A DNA stretch of 64,000 nt from NCBI GenBank assembly GCA_020638695.1, contig JACKIB010000025.1:1-64000 (forward strand), given 5' to 3'. Below are positions 48,010 through 57,452 of the stretch, piece by piece; the stretch's first letter is position 1, and each line of letters starts with the position of its first letter. A program made the position numbers and the translations under genes. The notes below the pieces were generated by a model, which was not told where the DNA came from, searched no databases, and saw only the letters and a program-made list of their open reading frames with translations. The stretch is from Planctomycetota bacterium. GTDB lineage: Bacteria > Planctomycetota > UBA1135 > UBA2386.

Positions 48010-48768
48010 TCAGCCGATGGTGATCCCGCCATTGATCACCAGGTCCTGCCCGGTCACGAACGACGCCGCGTCGCTCCCGAGGTAGACCACCGCACCGGCC
48101 AGGTCTTCGGGAACTCCCCAGCGCTGCATCGGGATGGTCGCCAAGTAGGCGTCCTTGGCCGCCTGCGGGTCGTGGGCGTGCCGTTCCACCGGGATCCACC
48201 CCGGTGAGATGGTGTTGACGGTGATCCCGAACGGCGCCAGCTCCGACGCCAGGCTGCGCGAGAAGCCGTGTTGACCGCCCTTGGCGGCCACGTAGGCGGT
48301 GAAGTTGGGGGTGCCGCGCGCGAACACTTCGCTGCAGATGTTGATGATGCGCCCCCAGCGCTGCTGCTTCATGTGCGGCAAGCAGGCGCGTGCCAGCAGG
48401 AACGGGCTCTTCACGAAGAAGTCCAACATGGTGGCGAAGAACTCCCAGTCGTAGTCCTCCAGCCGCCGCTGGGGCTGTGAGCAGGTGGCGTTCGGCACCA
48501 GGATGTCCACCGGTCCCAGGTGCTCGGCGATGTCGGACACCATGCGCGCGACGGCAGCTTCGTCGGTGACGTCGGCGTGGAACAGCGCACATCGGTGGCC
48601 CTCGCTGCTCAGTTCGTGCAGCGTACGCTCGGCTGTGGCCTGGTCGTTGGCGTAGTTGAGCGCGACGCGGGCACCGGCCTCGGCGAGCGCTCGGGCCATC
48701 GCCTTGCCGAGGCCGCGGCTGCTGCCGGTGACCAGGGCGACGTGGCCAGACAAGTTGAAGTCGGGCAT
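48010..48768 (-). CDS. Short-chain dehydrogenase/reductase
   Basis: A 252-residue classical SDR, probably NAD(P)H-dependent. The cofactor loop is TGSSRGLG (residues 14-21). The active site has Ser146 in NICSEV, Tyr159 and Lys163 in YVAAKGG. ISPGWIPVERHA and the C-terminal TGQDLVINGG are standard family blocks. The usual NNAG motif is replaced by PNAT. The substrate is unknown. An AGGA ribosome site precedes the ATG, 14 bp after the DUF1501 stop, so it is the last gene of that unit. Confidence 0.9.
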   Translation of the reverse strand: MPDFNLSGHVALVTGSSRGLGKAMARALAEAGARVALNYANDQATAERTLHELSSEGHRCALFHADVTDEAAVARMVSDIAEHLGPVDILVPNATCSQPQRRLEDYDWEFFATMLDFFVKSPFLLARACLPHMKQQRWGRIINICSEVFARGTPNFTAYVAAKGGQHGFSRSLASELAPFGITVNTISPGWIPVERHAHDPQAAKDAYLATIPMQRWGVPEDLAGAVVYLGSDAASFVTGQDLVINGGITIG

Positions 48769-48782
48769 CGCGGAATCCTCGT

Positions 48783-50246
48783 TCAAACGATTTGCTTGAT
48801 GATGCCTGCGCCTTCGACGCCGACCAGTTTGCGCTGCAGGCCGCCGTAGAAGTACGTCAGGTGGTTGGGGTCGAGACCCATCTGATGCAGGATCGTCGCG
48901 TGCAGGTGCTTCACCTGGAACTTGTCCACCCCGAGCGTTCCCTGCGCCAGGTGGCCGAAGTCGTCGGTCTCGCCGACGCTGACTCCGCCGCGGATTCCGC
49001 CGCCGGCGGCCCACATGGTGAACCCCTTGGCGTTGTGGTCGCGCCCGCTGCCCGCGGTGTATTCGGCGGTCGGTTGGCGACCGAACTCGCCGCCCCACAC
49101 CACGATCGTCTCGTCGAGCAGGCCGCGTCGCTCGAGGTCGCGCAGCAGTCCGGCGATCGGCTTGTCGGTCTCGGCGGCGTGCAACCCGTGGTTCTTCACC
49201 ATGTCGTTGTGCGAATCCCAGTTGTTGTCGTCGTGACCGCCGCCCGAATAGACCTGGATGAACCGCACGCCGCGTTCGACCAGTCGCCGCGCCAGCAGAC
49301 AGCGCCGCCCGAACTCGGCCGAGATCGGGTGGTCCATGCCGTAGAGCTGCTTGGTTTCCTCGGTCTCGCTCCGCAAATCGACGGCCTCGGGGGCGTGGGC
49401 CTGCATGCGGTACGCCAGCTCGTAGCTGGCGATGCGCGCGGCGAGCTCGGAGTTGTCGACGAAGTCCGACAGGTGCTGTGAGTTGTAGTGCCGCAACGTG
49501 TCCAGCATGTGCCGCTGCTGTCCGCGCGTCAGGTCGCCATGTCGGCCGAGGTTCAGGATCGGGTCGCCGGTCGGCCGCATGGTGGTCGCCTGGTAGACCG
49601 CGGGCATGTAGCCGCTACTCCAGTTCTTCGCACCGCTGATCGGGCCGCCACGCGGGTCGAGCATCACCACGAAGCCGGGCAGGTTGCGGTTGGGCGACCC
49701 CAGGCCGTAGTTCACCCAGCTGCCGAGCGACGGGTGGCCGCTGAGAATCTCGCCCGAGTTCATCTGCAGCAGTGCAGAGCCGTGGATCGGCGAGATGGCG
49801 GTCATCGACTTGAGGAACGCGATCTTGTCGACGCACGTCGCCAGGTGGGGGAACAGATCCGACACCCAAGCGCCGCACTCGCCGTACTGCTTGAAGTTCC
49901 ACTTCGGCGCGACGATCCGTCCGCCGTCGCGGTGGCCGCCGCGGCCGTGGGTCTGGATGCCGCGCACCGTCTTGCCCTCGAGTGGATACATCTTCGGCTT
50001 GTAGTCGAAGGTCTCGATCTGGCTGGGCCCGCCGTACATGAACAGGAAGATGCAGCTCTTGGCCTTGGCCGGCAGGCGCGCCCGCTTGGCCGCCAGTGGG
50101 TCGTCGTCGTCCGGCCGGGCACCGCGGTAGGCGAAGGCGCCGTCGGCCGACAGCATCCCGGTGGTCGCCAACGCGGTGAACCCGGCGCCCAGCGTCTGGA
50201 GGAACTCGCGGCGCGACGACTCGATCGGGGTTTCGGCAGGATCCAT
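48783..50246 (-). CDS. DUF1501 (sulfatase-like) protein
   Basis: A 487-residue exported protein of the DUF1501 family, which has an alkaline phosphatase/sulfatase-like fold. The N terminus has a Tat-like signal (SRREFLQTLGAGFTALA). Blocks include FLFMYGGPSQIETFDYKP, MNSGEILSGHPSLGSWV, TIVVWGGEFGRQP and GRDHNAKGFTMWAAGGG. In planctomycetes this gene almost always follows a DUF1549/DUF1553 gene, as here with only three bases between them. The chemical role is unknown. Confidence 0.94.
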   Translation of the reverse strand: MDPAETPIESSRREFLQTLGAGFTALATTGMLSADGAFAYRGARPDDDDPLAAKRARLPAKAKSCIFLFMYGGPSQIETFDYKPKMYPLEGKTVRGIQTHGRGGHRDGGRIVAPKWNFKQYGECGAWVSDLFPHLATCVDKIAFLKSMTAISPIHGSALLQMNSGEILSGHPSLGSWVNYGLGSPNRNLPGFVVMLDPRGGPISGAKNWSSGYMPAVYQATTMRPTGDPILNLGRHGDLTRGQQRHMLDTLRHYNSQHLSDFVDNSELAARIASYELAYRMQAHAPEAVDLRSETEETKQLYGMDHPISAEFGRRCLLARRLVERGVRFIQVYSGGGHDDNNWDSHNDMVKNHGLHAAETDKPIAGLLRDLERRGLLDETIVVWGGEFGRQPTAEYTAGSGRDHNAKGFTMWAAGGGIRGGVSVGETDDFGHLAQGTLGVDKFQVKHLHATILHQMGLDPNHLTYFYGGLQRKLVGVEGAGIIKQIV

Positions 50247-50249
50247 GGG

Positions 50250-53200
50250 TCAGTCCAGGAACAGGAAGGCGTTGAGGTTGAGCGCGATCAAGCACATCTG
50301 CTGCAGCGGTTGGTCGGGACTCGATGGCGCGGGGAACCCGGTCATGAATGCCACTCCGGCGTCGACCTGCGCCTTGCTCGGTTGCCGTCCGGTGGTCCAC
50401 GACAGGGCGCGCGTGACCTGTGCCCGGGGCTCGTCGCCCGCGTCGGCGCGCACCCGCTCGGCCAGCGCGCGCGCCGCCTTGTTGATGAACGCGCTGTTGA
50501 GCAGCGTCAAGGCCTGGGTCGGTTGGGTCGTCTGGAAGCGCACCGCGCAGCTGGTGTCGGTCGTCGCGGCGTCGAACGACTCGACGAACGGGTCGAGCAG
50601 CGAGCGCTTGACGAACGTGTAGAGGCTGCGCCGCGAGTTGTTGGCCCGCGAGCTGTCACCGTGCCAGGTCACTCGCGATTGACCGGCCAGCACTTCGGCA
50701 GGGATCTCGGGGAACACGCTCTTGCCGCCGACCGCGAGGTCGAGTTGTCCGCTGGCCAGCAGCACCGCGTCGCGCAGTTCCTCGGCCGACAAGCGGCGCA
50801 TGTCGAACCGCCACAGCAGGTCGTTGGTCGGGTCGCGTTCCAGCGCGCGTGGACTGCCGGCGCACGACAGTCGAAACGTCGACGACAGCACCAAGCGCCG
50901 GTGTAGCTTCTTGATGTCCCAGCCCTCGGCGACGAAGCGCCGGGCCAGCCAGTCGAGTAGCTGCGGGTGCGTCGGGCGGCTGCCGGTCATGCCGAAGTCG
51001 CTGCTGGTGCGCACCAGCCCGCGGCCGAACACGAATTGCCACACCCGGTTGACCATCACCCGCGCGGTGAGCGGGTGGTCCTTGCGCGTCAGCCAGGCGG
51101 CGAGTGCGCGGCGTCGTCCACTGGTCCGATTGCGCGGTTCGATCTGCGGCGCCTCCCCGCCGAGCACCTGCAGGAACCGCGGTTCGACCCGCGCAGCCGG
51201 CGCATGCGCGCTACCGCGCGTCAGCACGTGGGTCGCCGGGGCCACCGGACCCGGTTCCCGTGCGCTCAACACCAGGTGGTCGTGGCGTCGCTCGGCGAGC
51301 CGCGACAGCTCGCGCCGCAGGCTTCGGTACTCGCGGTGCCGCACCGCGCCGAGCAACCGCGGACCGTGTTGCCGCAGCTGCTGTTCCAATTCCCTGCCAT
51401 CCCCGGCGCTGCGCCGCGAAAGCAGTCGGCGGGGCAGGTCCGGACCCGACCAGGCGACCTCGAGGCCCTTGCCACCGGTGCCTTGGAAGTACTCCAGCTG
51501 CACCTCGTGGTGGCCCTTGGTCAGCTCCACCGAACCCTGCCTGGGATTGCCGAGCCCGTGGATGCCGTCGTACGTCACGACGTTCCAGCCGTCGATGCGC
51601 AACCGGACGCCGTCGTCGGCATCCACCGAGAAGGTGTAGCTGCCCGCCTTCGGCACGAACAGCTTGCCACGGAACACGAACCCGAAGTGGGTCCCGCGGG
51701 TCGCCAGGTCGATGTCGAACAGGTTGCTCGGCACCTTGCCGCGCGTCTCGGGGCGGAACGCGTCGAAGTCCGGCAGCCGCGACCAGCTCTCTCGGTAGAA
51801 CGCGAACTCGAGCTCGCTCAGGTCGCTGGCGTGAACCGAGTCACCGCGCTCCTTGGCGAGCAGCGCCGCGAACTCGTTCCGCAGTTGCCGCAGCCGTTCG
51901 GTGATTTCCACGCGCCGCGTGCGCACTGTCTGATTCTGCCGTTCCAACTCGCGGCGTTGTTCGGCGGTGGAAACGTCGGTGAGCACGTGTTCCGGGTTCT
52001 GCGAGTAGGGCCGCAGGTTGCGGAAGAACGCCAGCATCGAGTAGTAGTCGCGCTGGGGGATGGGATCGAGCTTGTGGTCGTGGCAACGCGCACAGCCGAT
52101 GGTCAGGCCGAGGAACACCTCGCCGGTGGTGCGCACGATGTCGTCGAAGCCGTCGAACTCGGCCTGCAGCCGGTCGGACGGCTCGTCGTCCCACAGTCCG
52201 AGGCGCAAGAACCCGGTGCCGGTGATCGACTCGGTATTGGCATCGTCGAGTTCGTCACCCGCCAGCTGTTCGGTCAAGAAGCGATCGTACGACTTGTTGC
52301 GGTTGAAGGAGTCGATCACGTACTGGCGGTACTTCCACACCTGCGGCTTGGCGCTGTCGCGCTCGTAGCCGTTGGTCTCGGCGAAGCGCACCAGGTCGAG
52401 CCAGTGCCGCGCCTGGTGCTCGCCGTAGTGTGGCGAGGCGAGCAGGCGGTCGACGACCTTTTCGTAGGCGTCGGGCGAGCGGTCGGCGAGGAATGCCGCG
52501 ATTTCCTGCGAACTGGGGGGCAAGCCGGTCAGGCTGTAGCTGACGCGCCGCAGCAGGCTGACGCGGTCGGTCTCGCGATTCGGTTGCAAGCCGGCCGCCA
52601 CGATGCGTTGCAGCACGAATCGATCGATCTCGTTGCGGCACCATTCGGTGGCGGCCACCTGTGGTGGTGCTTGTTCACCGACCGCCTGGAACGACCAGTG
52701 TTGCTTGGCCGCTGCGGTGAGGAGTGAAGGTGGTTGGTACAGCCATTCGTCGTCGACCACGGTCATCGGGACGCCACGTCGCACCCACTCGGTCAGCACC
52801 GCGAGGTCCGCGGCGCCGAGCTTGCGCTTGGGTGGCATCTGGTGCTCCGCGTCCTCGTGGTTGAGGAACCGCAGGATCCGGCTGTGGTCCGGGTGCACCA
52901 AGTCGACGATCGGTCCACCGGTGCCGCCGCGCAGAACCCCGCGCCGCGCCGGGAGCCACAGGTTGCCGCGGACCTTCGCCTTGCGATCACCGTGGCAGCG
53001 GTAGCAGTTGGCCGCCAAGATGGGTTGCACCTCGGTGCGGTAGAAGCGCTCGTCGTCGTAGGCGTCGAGCAGCAGGCTGTTCGACAGCGAGTTGCCCATC
53101 TGCCGATGGTCGCGGAACGACCACACGACGCGCTTCTGCCGCGTGATCTCGAGGATCTGCGGGTTCGCCGGACCGGCGTGGCAGTTGCCGAGCAGCAGGT

Positions 53201-53993
53201 TGCCGTTCGGTAGCAGCTCGACGGTCGTCACCCATGCCAACCGGATGTCCGGGAGGTCGTCCTGCCGCAGGTGCCAGACGATCTTCTTGGCGCGGTCGAC
53301 CTCGAGAACCGAATGGCCGTTGCCGGTCGAGATCAGGGTGTTGCCGTTGGGCAAGCGAACCGCCGCGAACACCTGATTGCCCCAGGAATCCACGCCGTGT
53401 CCGGGACGGCGTGGCTTGCCGAACAGCGGGACGGCGAACTCCCACCGCACGCTCCCGTCGCGCGCGTACTCGCGAACCACGCCGTCGCCTTCGTGGGCGA
53501 CCAGGTAGCCGCCATCGCGCAGTGGGCGAACCAACCGAGTGTCGCGGTGCGGGTCGCTACGGGCGACCCGCAGCGCGATCGTGTGGACCACCTTGCCGGC
53601 GCGGTCGAGCTCCAGGATCCGCCCCGGCCCGCTCTCGGCGACCATCGTGTTGCCGTCAGGTAGCCGGCGGAACGAGTGGATCTCGACCCGCCCCTGGGCG
53701 CCCGGCGCCGCGCCGGCGTCGTACGACCACACGACGCGGTGGTCCCGTGTCATCTCGACCACTTGGGTGATGCGCGGCTGGAACAACACGTTGCCGTTGT
53801 CCAACACCTGCAGATCGTGGATTCCCTCGGTCTTGGTCTGCCACTCGATGTTGCCGTTGGCGCCGAAGATCGCGAGCCTGTGGCGCGAGGCATCCGCGGC
53901 GAGCACCCGGTGTTTCACCGGGGGAGGTCCGCTTTGTGCACTCGAGGGAAGGGCAGAGCCGAGCACGAGGGCGATGGGTACGAGCCGTCGCAT
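50250..53993 (-). CDS. PSCyt1-DUF1549-PA14-DUF1553 protein with N-terminal beta-propeller
   Basis: A 1247-residue exported protein. After a signal peptide (1-20) comes a propeller of PQQ/NHL-like strands (about 30-310, with GNVLFQP, GNTMVAESG, GNTLISTGNGH and GNLLLGNCH). A planctomycete cytochrome c domain PSCyt1 follows, with heme site CYRCH near 330 and Met ligand candidate in HQMPPKRKL. DUF1549 spans about 450-670, with a second CARCH. PA14 is at about 740-855 (GSYTFSVDADDGVRLRIDG) and DUF1553 at about 960-1235. The propeller is not part of the usual architecture. Redox or polysaccharide binding is suspected for the family. Start ATG 53993; GTG 54023 is possible. Confidence 0.92.
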   Translation of the reverse strand: MRRLVPIALVLGSALPSSAQSGPPPVKHRVLAADASRHRLAIFGANGNIEWQTKTEGIHDLQVLDNGNVLFQPRITQVVEMTRDHRVVWSYDAGAAPGAQGRVEIHSFRRLPDGNTMVAESGPGRILELDRAGKVVHTIALRVARSDPHRDTRLVRPLRDGGYLVAHEGDGVVREYARDGSVRWEFAVPLFGKPRRPGHGVDSWGNQVFAAVRLPNGNTLISTGNGHSVLEVDRAKKIVWHLRQDDLPDIRLAWVTTVELLPNGNLLLGNCHAGPANPQILEITRQKRVVWSFRDHRQMGNSLSNSLLLDAYDDERFYRTEVQPILAANCYRCHGDRKAKVRGNLWLPARRGVLRGGTGGPIVDLVHPDHSRILRFLNHEDAEHQMPPKRKLGAADLAVLTEWVRRGVPMTVVDDEWLYQPPSLLTAAAKQHWSFQAVGEQAPPQVAATEWCRNEIDRFVLQRIVAAGLQPNRETDRVSLLRRVSYSLTGLPPSSQEIAAFLADRSPDAYEKVVDRLLASPHYGEHQARHWLDLVRFAETNGYERDSAKPQVWKYRQYVIDSFNRNKSYDRFLTEQLAGDELDDANTESITGTGFLRLGLWDDEPSDRLQAEFDGFDDIVRTTGEVFLGLTIGCARCHDHKLDPIPQRDYYSMLAFFRNLRPYSQNPEHVLTDVSTAEQRRELERQNQTVRTRRVEITERLRQLRNEFAALLAKERGDSVHASDLSELEFAFYRESWSRLPDFDAFRPETRGKVPSNLFDIDLATRGTHFGFVFRGKLFVPKAGSYTFSVDADDGVRLRIDGWNVVTYDGIHGLGNPRQGSVELTKGHHEVQLEYFQGTGGKGLEVAWSGPDLPRRLLSRRSAGDGRELEQQLRQHGPRLLGAVRHREYRSLRRELSRLAERRHDHLVLSAREPGPVAPATHVLTRGSAHAPAARVEPRFLQVLGGEAPQIEPRNRTSGRRRALAAWLTRKDHPLTARVMVNRVWQFVFGRGLVRTSSDFGMTGSRPTHPQLLDWLARRFVAEGWDIKKLHRRLVLSSTFRLSCAGSPRALERDPTNDLLWRFDMRRLSAEELRDAVLLASGQLDLAVGGKSVFPEIPAEVLAGQSRVTWHGDSSRANNSRRSLYTFVKRSLLDPFVESFDAATTDTSCAVRFQTTQPTQALTLLNSAFINKAARALAERVRADAGDEPRAQVTRALSWTTGRQPSKAQVDAGVAFMTGFPAPSSPDQPLQQMCLIALNLNAFLFLD

Positions 53994-54062
53994 GGTCGGT
54001 GGATTCTCCCTGCGCCACCGCACGCCGGCAACCCAGCGCCGTGCGGGTCGGCGAGGTTCGGC

Positions 54063-54443
54063 TCAATCCGGCATGCGGACCTCGAGGGCGGGATACCGCG
54101 CGGCGAAGAACTGCAGTGCCAAGTAGGTGTGGCAGTGGTCGACCCGCGGGTTCTTGTCGGTCGGGCAGTTGCACCCGAGCCAGACATCGTCGGTGCGCGC
54201 CTGGTCGGCGATCGCGTCGAACGGCGCGCGGTCGCCTGCGTACCGTCGCGCGAGGGTCTGGCGGTAGTCGTCGGCGAACTGCTGCCATGCGCGTTCGCTC
54301 GGTGCGGCGAGGTACGCAGCGACCGCAGCGGCGTCGGGGCGCAGGATGTGCCGGGTGTGCTTGCGCGTGTCTTGGCGGGTGCCCACCGGCAGGGGATCGC
54401 CGGGTGGACGCTTGCCACGCACGATGCGATAGCGGCCGAGCAT
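54063..54443 (-). CDS. Small conserved protein, possibly DUF488-like
   Basis: A 126-residue cytoplasmic protein. Conserved-looking blocks are RYRIVRGKRPPGDPLP, GTRQDTRKHTRHILRP, a WQQFADDYRQTLARRY helix, and VWLGCNCPTDKNPRVDHCHTYLAL. The Cys-x-Cys and Cys-His-T pattern recalls the CSC...CHR end of DUF488 proteins, but I am not sure of the family. Function unknown. It starts at ATG 54443; longer starts add Arg-rich sequence. Confidence 0.6.
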   Translation of the reverse strand: MLGRYRIVRGKRPPGDPLPVGTRQDTRKHTRHILRPDAAAVAAYLAAPSERAWQQFADDYRQTLARRYAGDRAPFDAIADQARTDDVWLGCNCPTDKNPRVDHCHTYLALQFFAARYPALEVRMPD

Positions 54444-54577
54444 CGCCCGAGCGTAGCGGAAGGTCGCGCTGGAGCCGAGCCGTCCGGATCGGAAGGCAGT
54501 GCCTCCGCAGACGGGACGCGGGCGCGGTCTCGTGACGCGGCTGGCGTGCGGTGCGGACCAACGGGCCCGCCGCCGCA

Positions 54578-54627
54578 CCCCGTGCGGCGGGGGCAGCGGC
54601 GGGCACGGGGAGTCGCCGCAGCGACTC
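54578..54627 (-). terminator. Double hairpin terminator after the CP-heptad gene
   Basis: In transcription order, GAGTCGC-TGCG-GCGACTC (54627-54610) lies 10 bp after the stop. A second stem follows, CCCCGTGC / GCACGGGG (54610-54578) around a G+C-rich loop. Both stems are perfect, so termination here is likely. Confidence 0.65.
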
Positions 54628-54637
54628 TACCCGCGCG

Positions 54638-57245
54638 TCAGTTGGTGATCGGGAACTGCAGCGCGTTGCTCACGCCGACGCCGGTCCCGGGGCTGCTCTG
54701 GCAGATCACCAGCGCCTGTGCACACAACTTGATGCCGCAGTACGCGGCCACCGGTGGGATCGGCAACGGCCATGTGGCCGTGCCGGAGCACGAGGCGCCG
54801 ACCAGGGGGGTGATGAACGGGCCGACGCCCGGGTAGGCGTGGAACGAGCTGCAGAACAGCGGGAAGCCCGCCGTGCAACCGCCGACCCGCAGGTACAGAC
54901 CCGCGAACTGGCCCGGGCCACCCGGCGCATTCACCAGCTGCAAGCCGAAGCTCGTGTTGCCGAGCGACGGGTCGCCACCGGTGGTGCGCAGGTACATGTT
55001 CGGGCAACTCGCACACGGCTTGAGCAGGCAGTTCCTGCCGATGTGCTCGAGCGTCCAGCCCGACGTGAGGGCCAGGCCGCGGTAGCGCGCCACGGCCGAA
55101 CAGCAGCGGGCGCTCCTGAACTGGCACTGCGTCGGGTCGCCGACTGCGATCTCGAGCACTTGGATGCCATCGGTCGCGTACAGCATGCTGGCACAGTTGT
55201 CGTACGCGAGTCCGGTGACCGGACCGAGGGTGGTCATGCAGTTGCCCGTGATCTGCCAACGACACACCGGCTGGCACGGTGCGGCGGCCCTGAACACGTG
55301 GATGAAGTGCGACCAGGTCGCTGCCCCCGGCTCCGAAGTGGAGAGGAACAGCAGGCCTCGGCCTTCGTCGTACGCCAGCCCGCCGGCGACCCCGTTGGCC
55401 GTGACCGTCTTGCCGGTGCACCTGTCGATTGCCTGGAAGCAGGTCGTCTTCGGATCCTTGATGTCGTACGTCACTACGCCGAACGCGCCGGGCACGGTTT
55501 CCAGCTGGTACAGGCGCTGTGCCGAGTCGTGGACCGCCAGGCCGCTCACCACCGAAGTGGCGCCGAGGATGCGCACTGCCACACCGCGGCAGATCAGATC
55601 GCAGTTGCGCAGCCCGTCGAGACTGAGGTTGATGCCGTCACTCGACCAGGCAGCTTGGAACCGTGGGTCGTAGGCGCTGCCGCCCGCGATCGCATTGGTT
55701 GCGGGGACCAGCACACCCGGGCACTTCTTCACCGCCGTGCAGCCGTAGTCGTGCGTCGTCTGCACGTCGATCTCGCCCGCGGGCGAGTTGCTGACCCAGC
55801 CGAACAGGTCGTTGCGGGCCCCCAGTGGGGTCGGCGGGCACGTGGTCGGAACCACCGGGCACTTGGTCTGCGTCGGCGGGCACAAGGTGACTTCCGCCGG
55901 ACACTTGGTCGCGGAAGGCGGACACCGGGTGTCGACGGCTGGGCAGTTGGTGAGTGTCGCGGGACACTTGGTGAGCGATGGCGGACACGTGGTGTCGACC
56001 ACCGGGCACTTGGTCTGCGTCGGCGGGCACAAGGTGACTTCCGCCGGACACTTGGTCGCGGAAGGCGGACACCGGGTGTCGACGACTGGGCAGTTGGTGA
56101 GTGTCGCGGGACACTTGGTGAGCGATGGCGGACACGTTGTGTCGACCACCGGGCACTTGGTCTGCGTCGGCGGGCACAAGGTGACTTCGACCGGACACTT
56201 GGTCGCGGAAGGTGGACACCGTGTGTCGACGACTGGGCAGTTGGTGAGTGTCGCGGGACACTTGGTGAGCGATGGCGGACACGTGGTGTCGACCACCGGG
56301 CACTTGGTCTGCGTCGGCGGGCACAAAGGTGACTTCCGCCGGACACTTGGTCGCGGAAGGCGGACACCGGGTGTCGACGGCTGGGCAGTTGGTGAGTGTC
56401 GCGGGACACTTGGTGAGCGATGGCGGACACGTTGTGTCGACCACCGGGCACTTGGTCTGGGTCGGCGGGCACTTGGTATCTTCGACCGGACACTTGGTCG
56501 CGGAAGGCGGACACCGTGTGTCGACGACTGGGCAGTTGGTGAGTGTCGCGGGACACTTGGTGAGCGATGGCGGACACGTGGTGTCGACCACCGGGCACTT
56601 GGTCTGGGTCGGCGGGCACTTGGTATCTTCGACCGGACACTTGGTCGCGGAGGGCGGACACCGTGTGTCGACGACTGGGCAGTTGGTGAGCGTCGCGGGA
56701 CACTTGGTGAGCGATGGCGGACACGTGGTGTCGACCACCGGGCACTTGGTCTGGGTCGGCGGGCACTTGGTATCTTCGACCGGACACTTGGTCGCGGAGG
56801 GCGGACACCGTGTGTCGACGACTGGGCAGTTGGTGAGCGTCGCGGGACACTTGGTGAGCGATGGCGGACACGTTGTGTCGACCACCGGGCACTTGGTCTG
56901 AGTCGGTGGGCACTTGGTATCTTCGACCGGACACTTGGTCGCGGAGGGCGGACACCGTGTGTCGACGACTGGGCAGTTGGTGAGTGTCGCGGGACACTTG
57001 GTGGCGACGGCTGGACAGGTGGTGTCGACCACCGGGCACTTGGTCTGTTCGGGAGGACACTTGGTTTCCACCGTCGGGCACTTGGTGAGCGACGTTGGGC
57101 ACTGTGTCACCACGGCCGGACAGGTCGTGGCTACGGGCCGAGTCGTGGCTACCTGTGCGGCGACCGGCGCCGTCCACAGTGCCGCCGCGAGCGCGGCGAG
57201 GAACAGACCCCGTGCACGTTGCACGAGATCGCTGGAATGCGACAT
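54638..57245 (-). pseudogene. Exported CPxxxTx-heptad protein, interrupted by a one-base insertion
   Basis: ATG 57245 has a strong AAGGAG six bases upstream and opens a signal peptide (LFLAALAAALWTAPVAAQ). Then come about 60 heptads CPxxxTx, such as CPVVDTT, CPPSLTK and CPATLTN, grouped as seven-heptad blocks of 49 residues. At 56325-56327 one repeat has AAA where three other copies have AA. This shifts the frame; the shifted product would end at 55638. With the base removed, a protein of about 868 residues results. It has a beta-rich domain with many Cys and a C-terminal domain like that of the Kelch protein. It may be a disulfide- or metal-crosslinked surface fibre. The insertion may be real, variable, or a sequencing error in a repeat. 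Confidence 0.75.
55826..57122 (-). repeat. 21-bp heptad array organised in 147-bp tandem repeats
   Basis: The anchor CTGGGCAGTT recurs at 55939, 56086, 56233, 56381, 56528, 56675, 56822 and 56969, always 147 bp apart except 148 across the insertion. Each 147-bp unit holds seven 21-bp subunits. Two unit types exist: a left group with AAGGTGACTTC and a right group with TTGGTATCTTC at the same place, which suggests block-wise expansion or gene conversion. Confidence 0.92.
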
Positions 57246-57346
57246 GACAAACTCCTTGGGGTTTTGGCAGGGAGTAGGCAGGGTCGCAGGGGGTGCGCGG
57301 ATCCTAGGTCGACTCGCGTCGTGTGGCAACCGCCCATTCTCGAGGT

Positions 57347-57388
57347 CTTTTTGCAGCACAACGCGCGCATGGTCGTCTGCGCAAAAAG
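57347..57388. promoter_or_regulatory. A+T-rich inverted repeat between divergent genes
   Basis: CTTTTTGC (57347-57354) and GCAAAAAG (57381-57388) form a perfect 8-bp inverted repeat with a 26-base gap. It lies between the divergent CP-heptad and membrane-protein genes. A+T runs are rare here, so this is a candidate operator or promoter. A smaller repeat CAACC/GGTTG follows at 57424-57438. Confidence 0.4.
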
Positions 57389-57452
57389 TGTGAGAACGTC
57401 CCGGCGGCGTGCACCGACCGAGTCAACCAAGCTGGTTGTCGGTTGAGCGCGC

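Noticed and set aside
55788..57446. Possible CRISPR array, or plus-strand repeat protein (GHLVxxx units)
   Set aside because: The units are contiguous without spacers, are multiples of three, and encode Cys heptads after a signal peptide and ribosome site on the minus strand. The plus-strand frame is a shadow.
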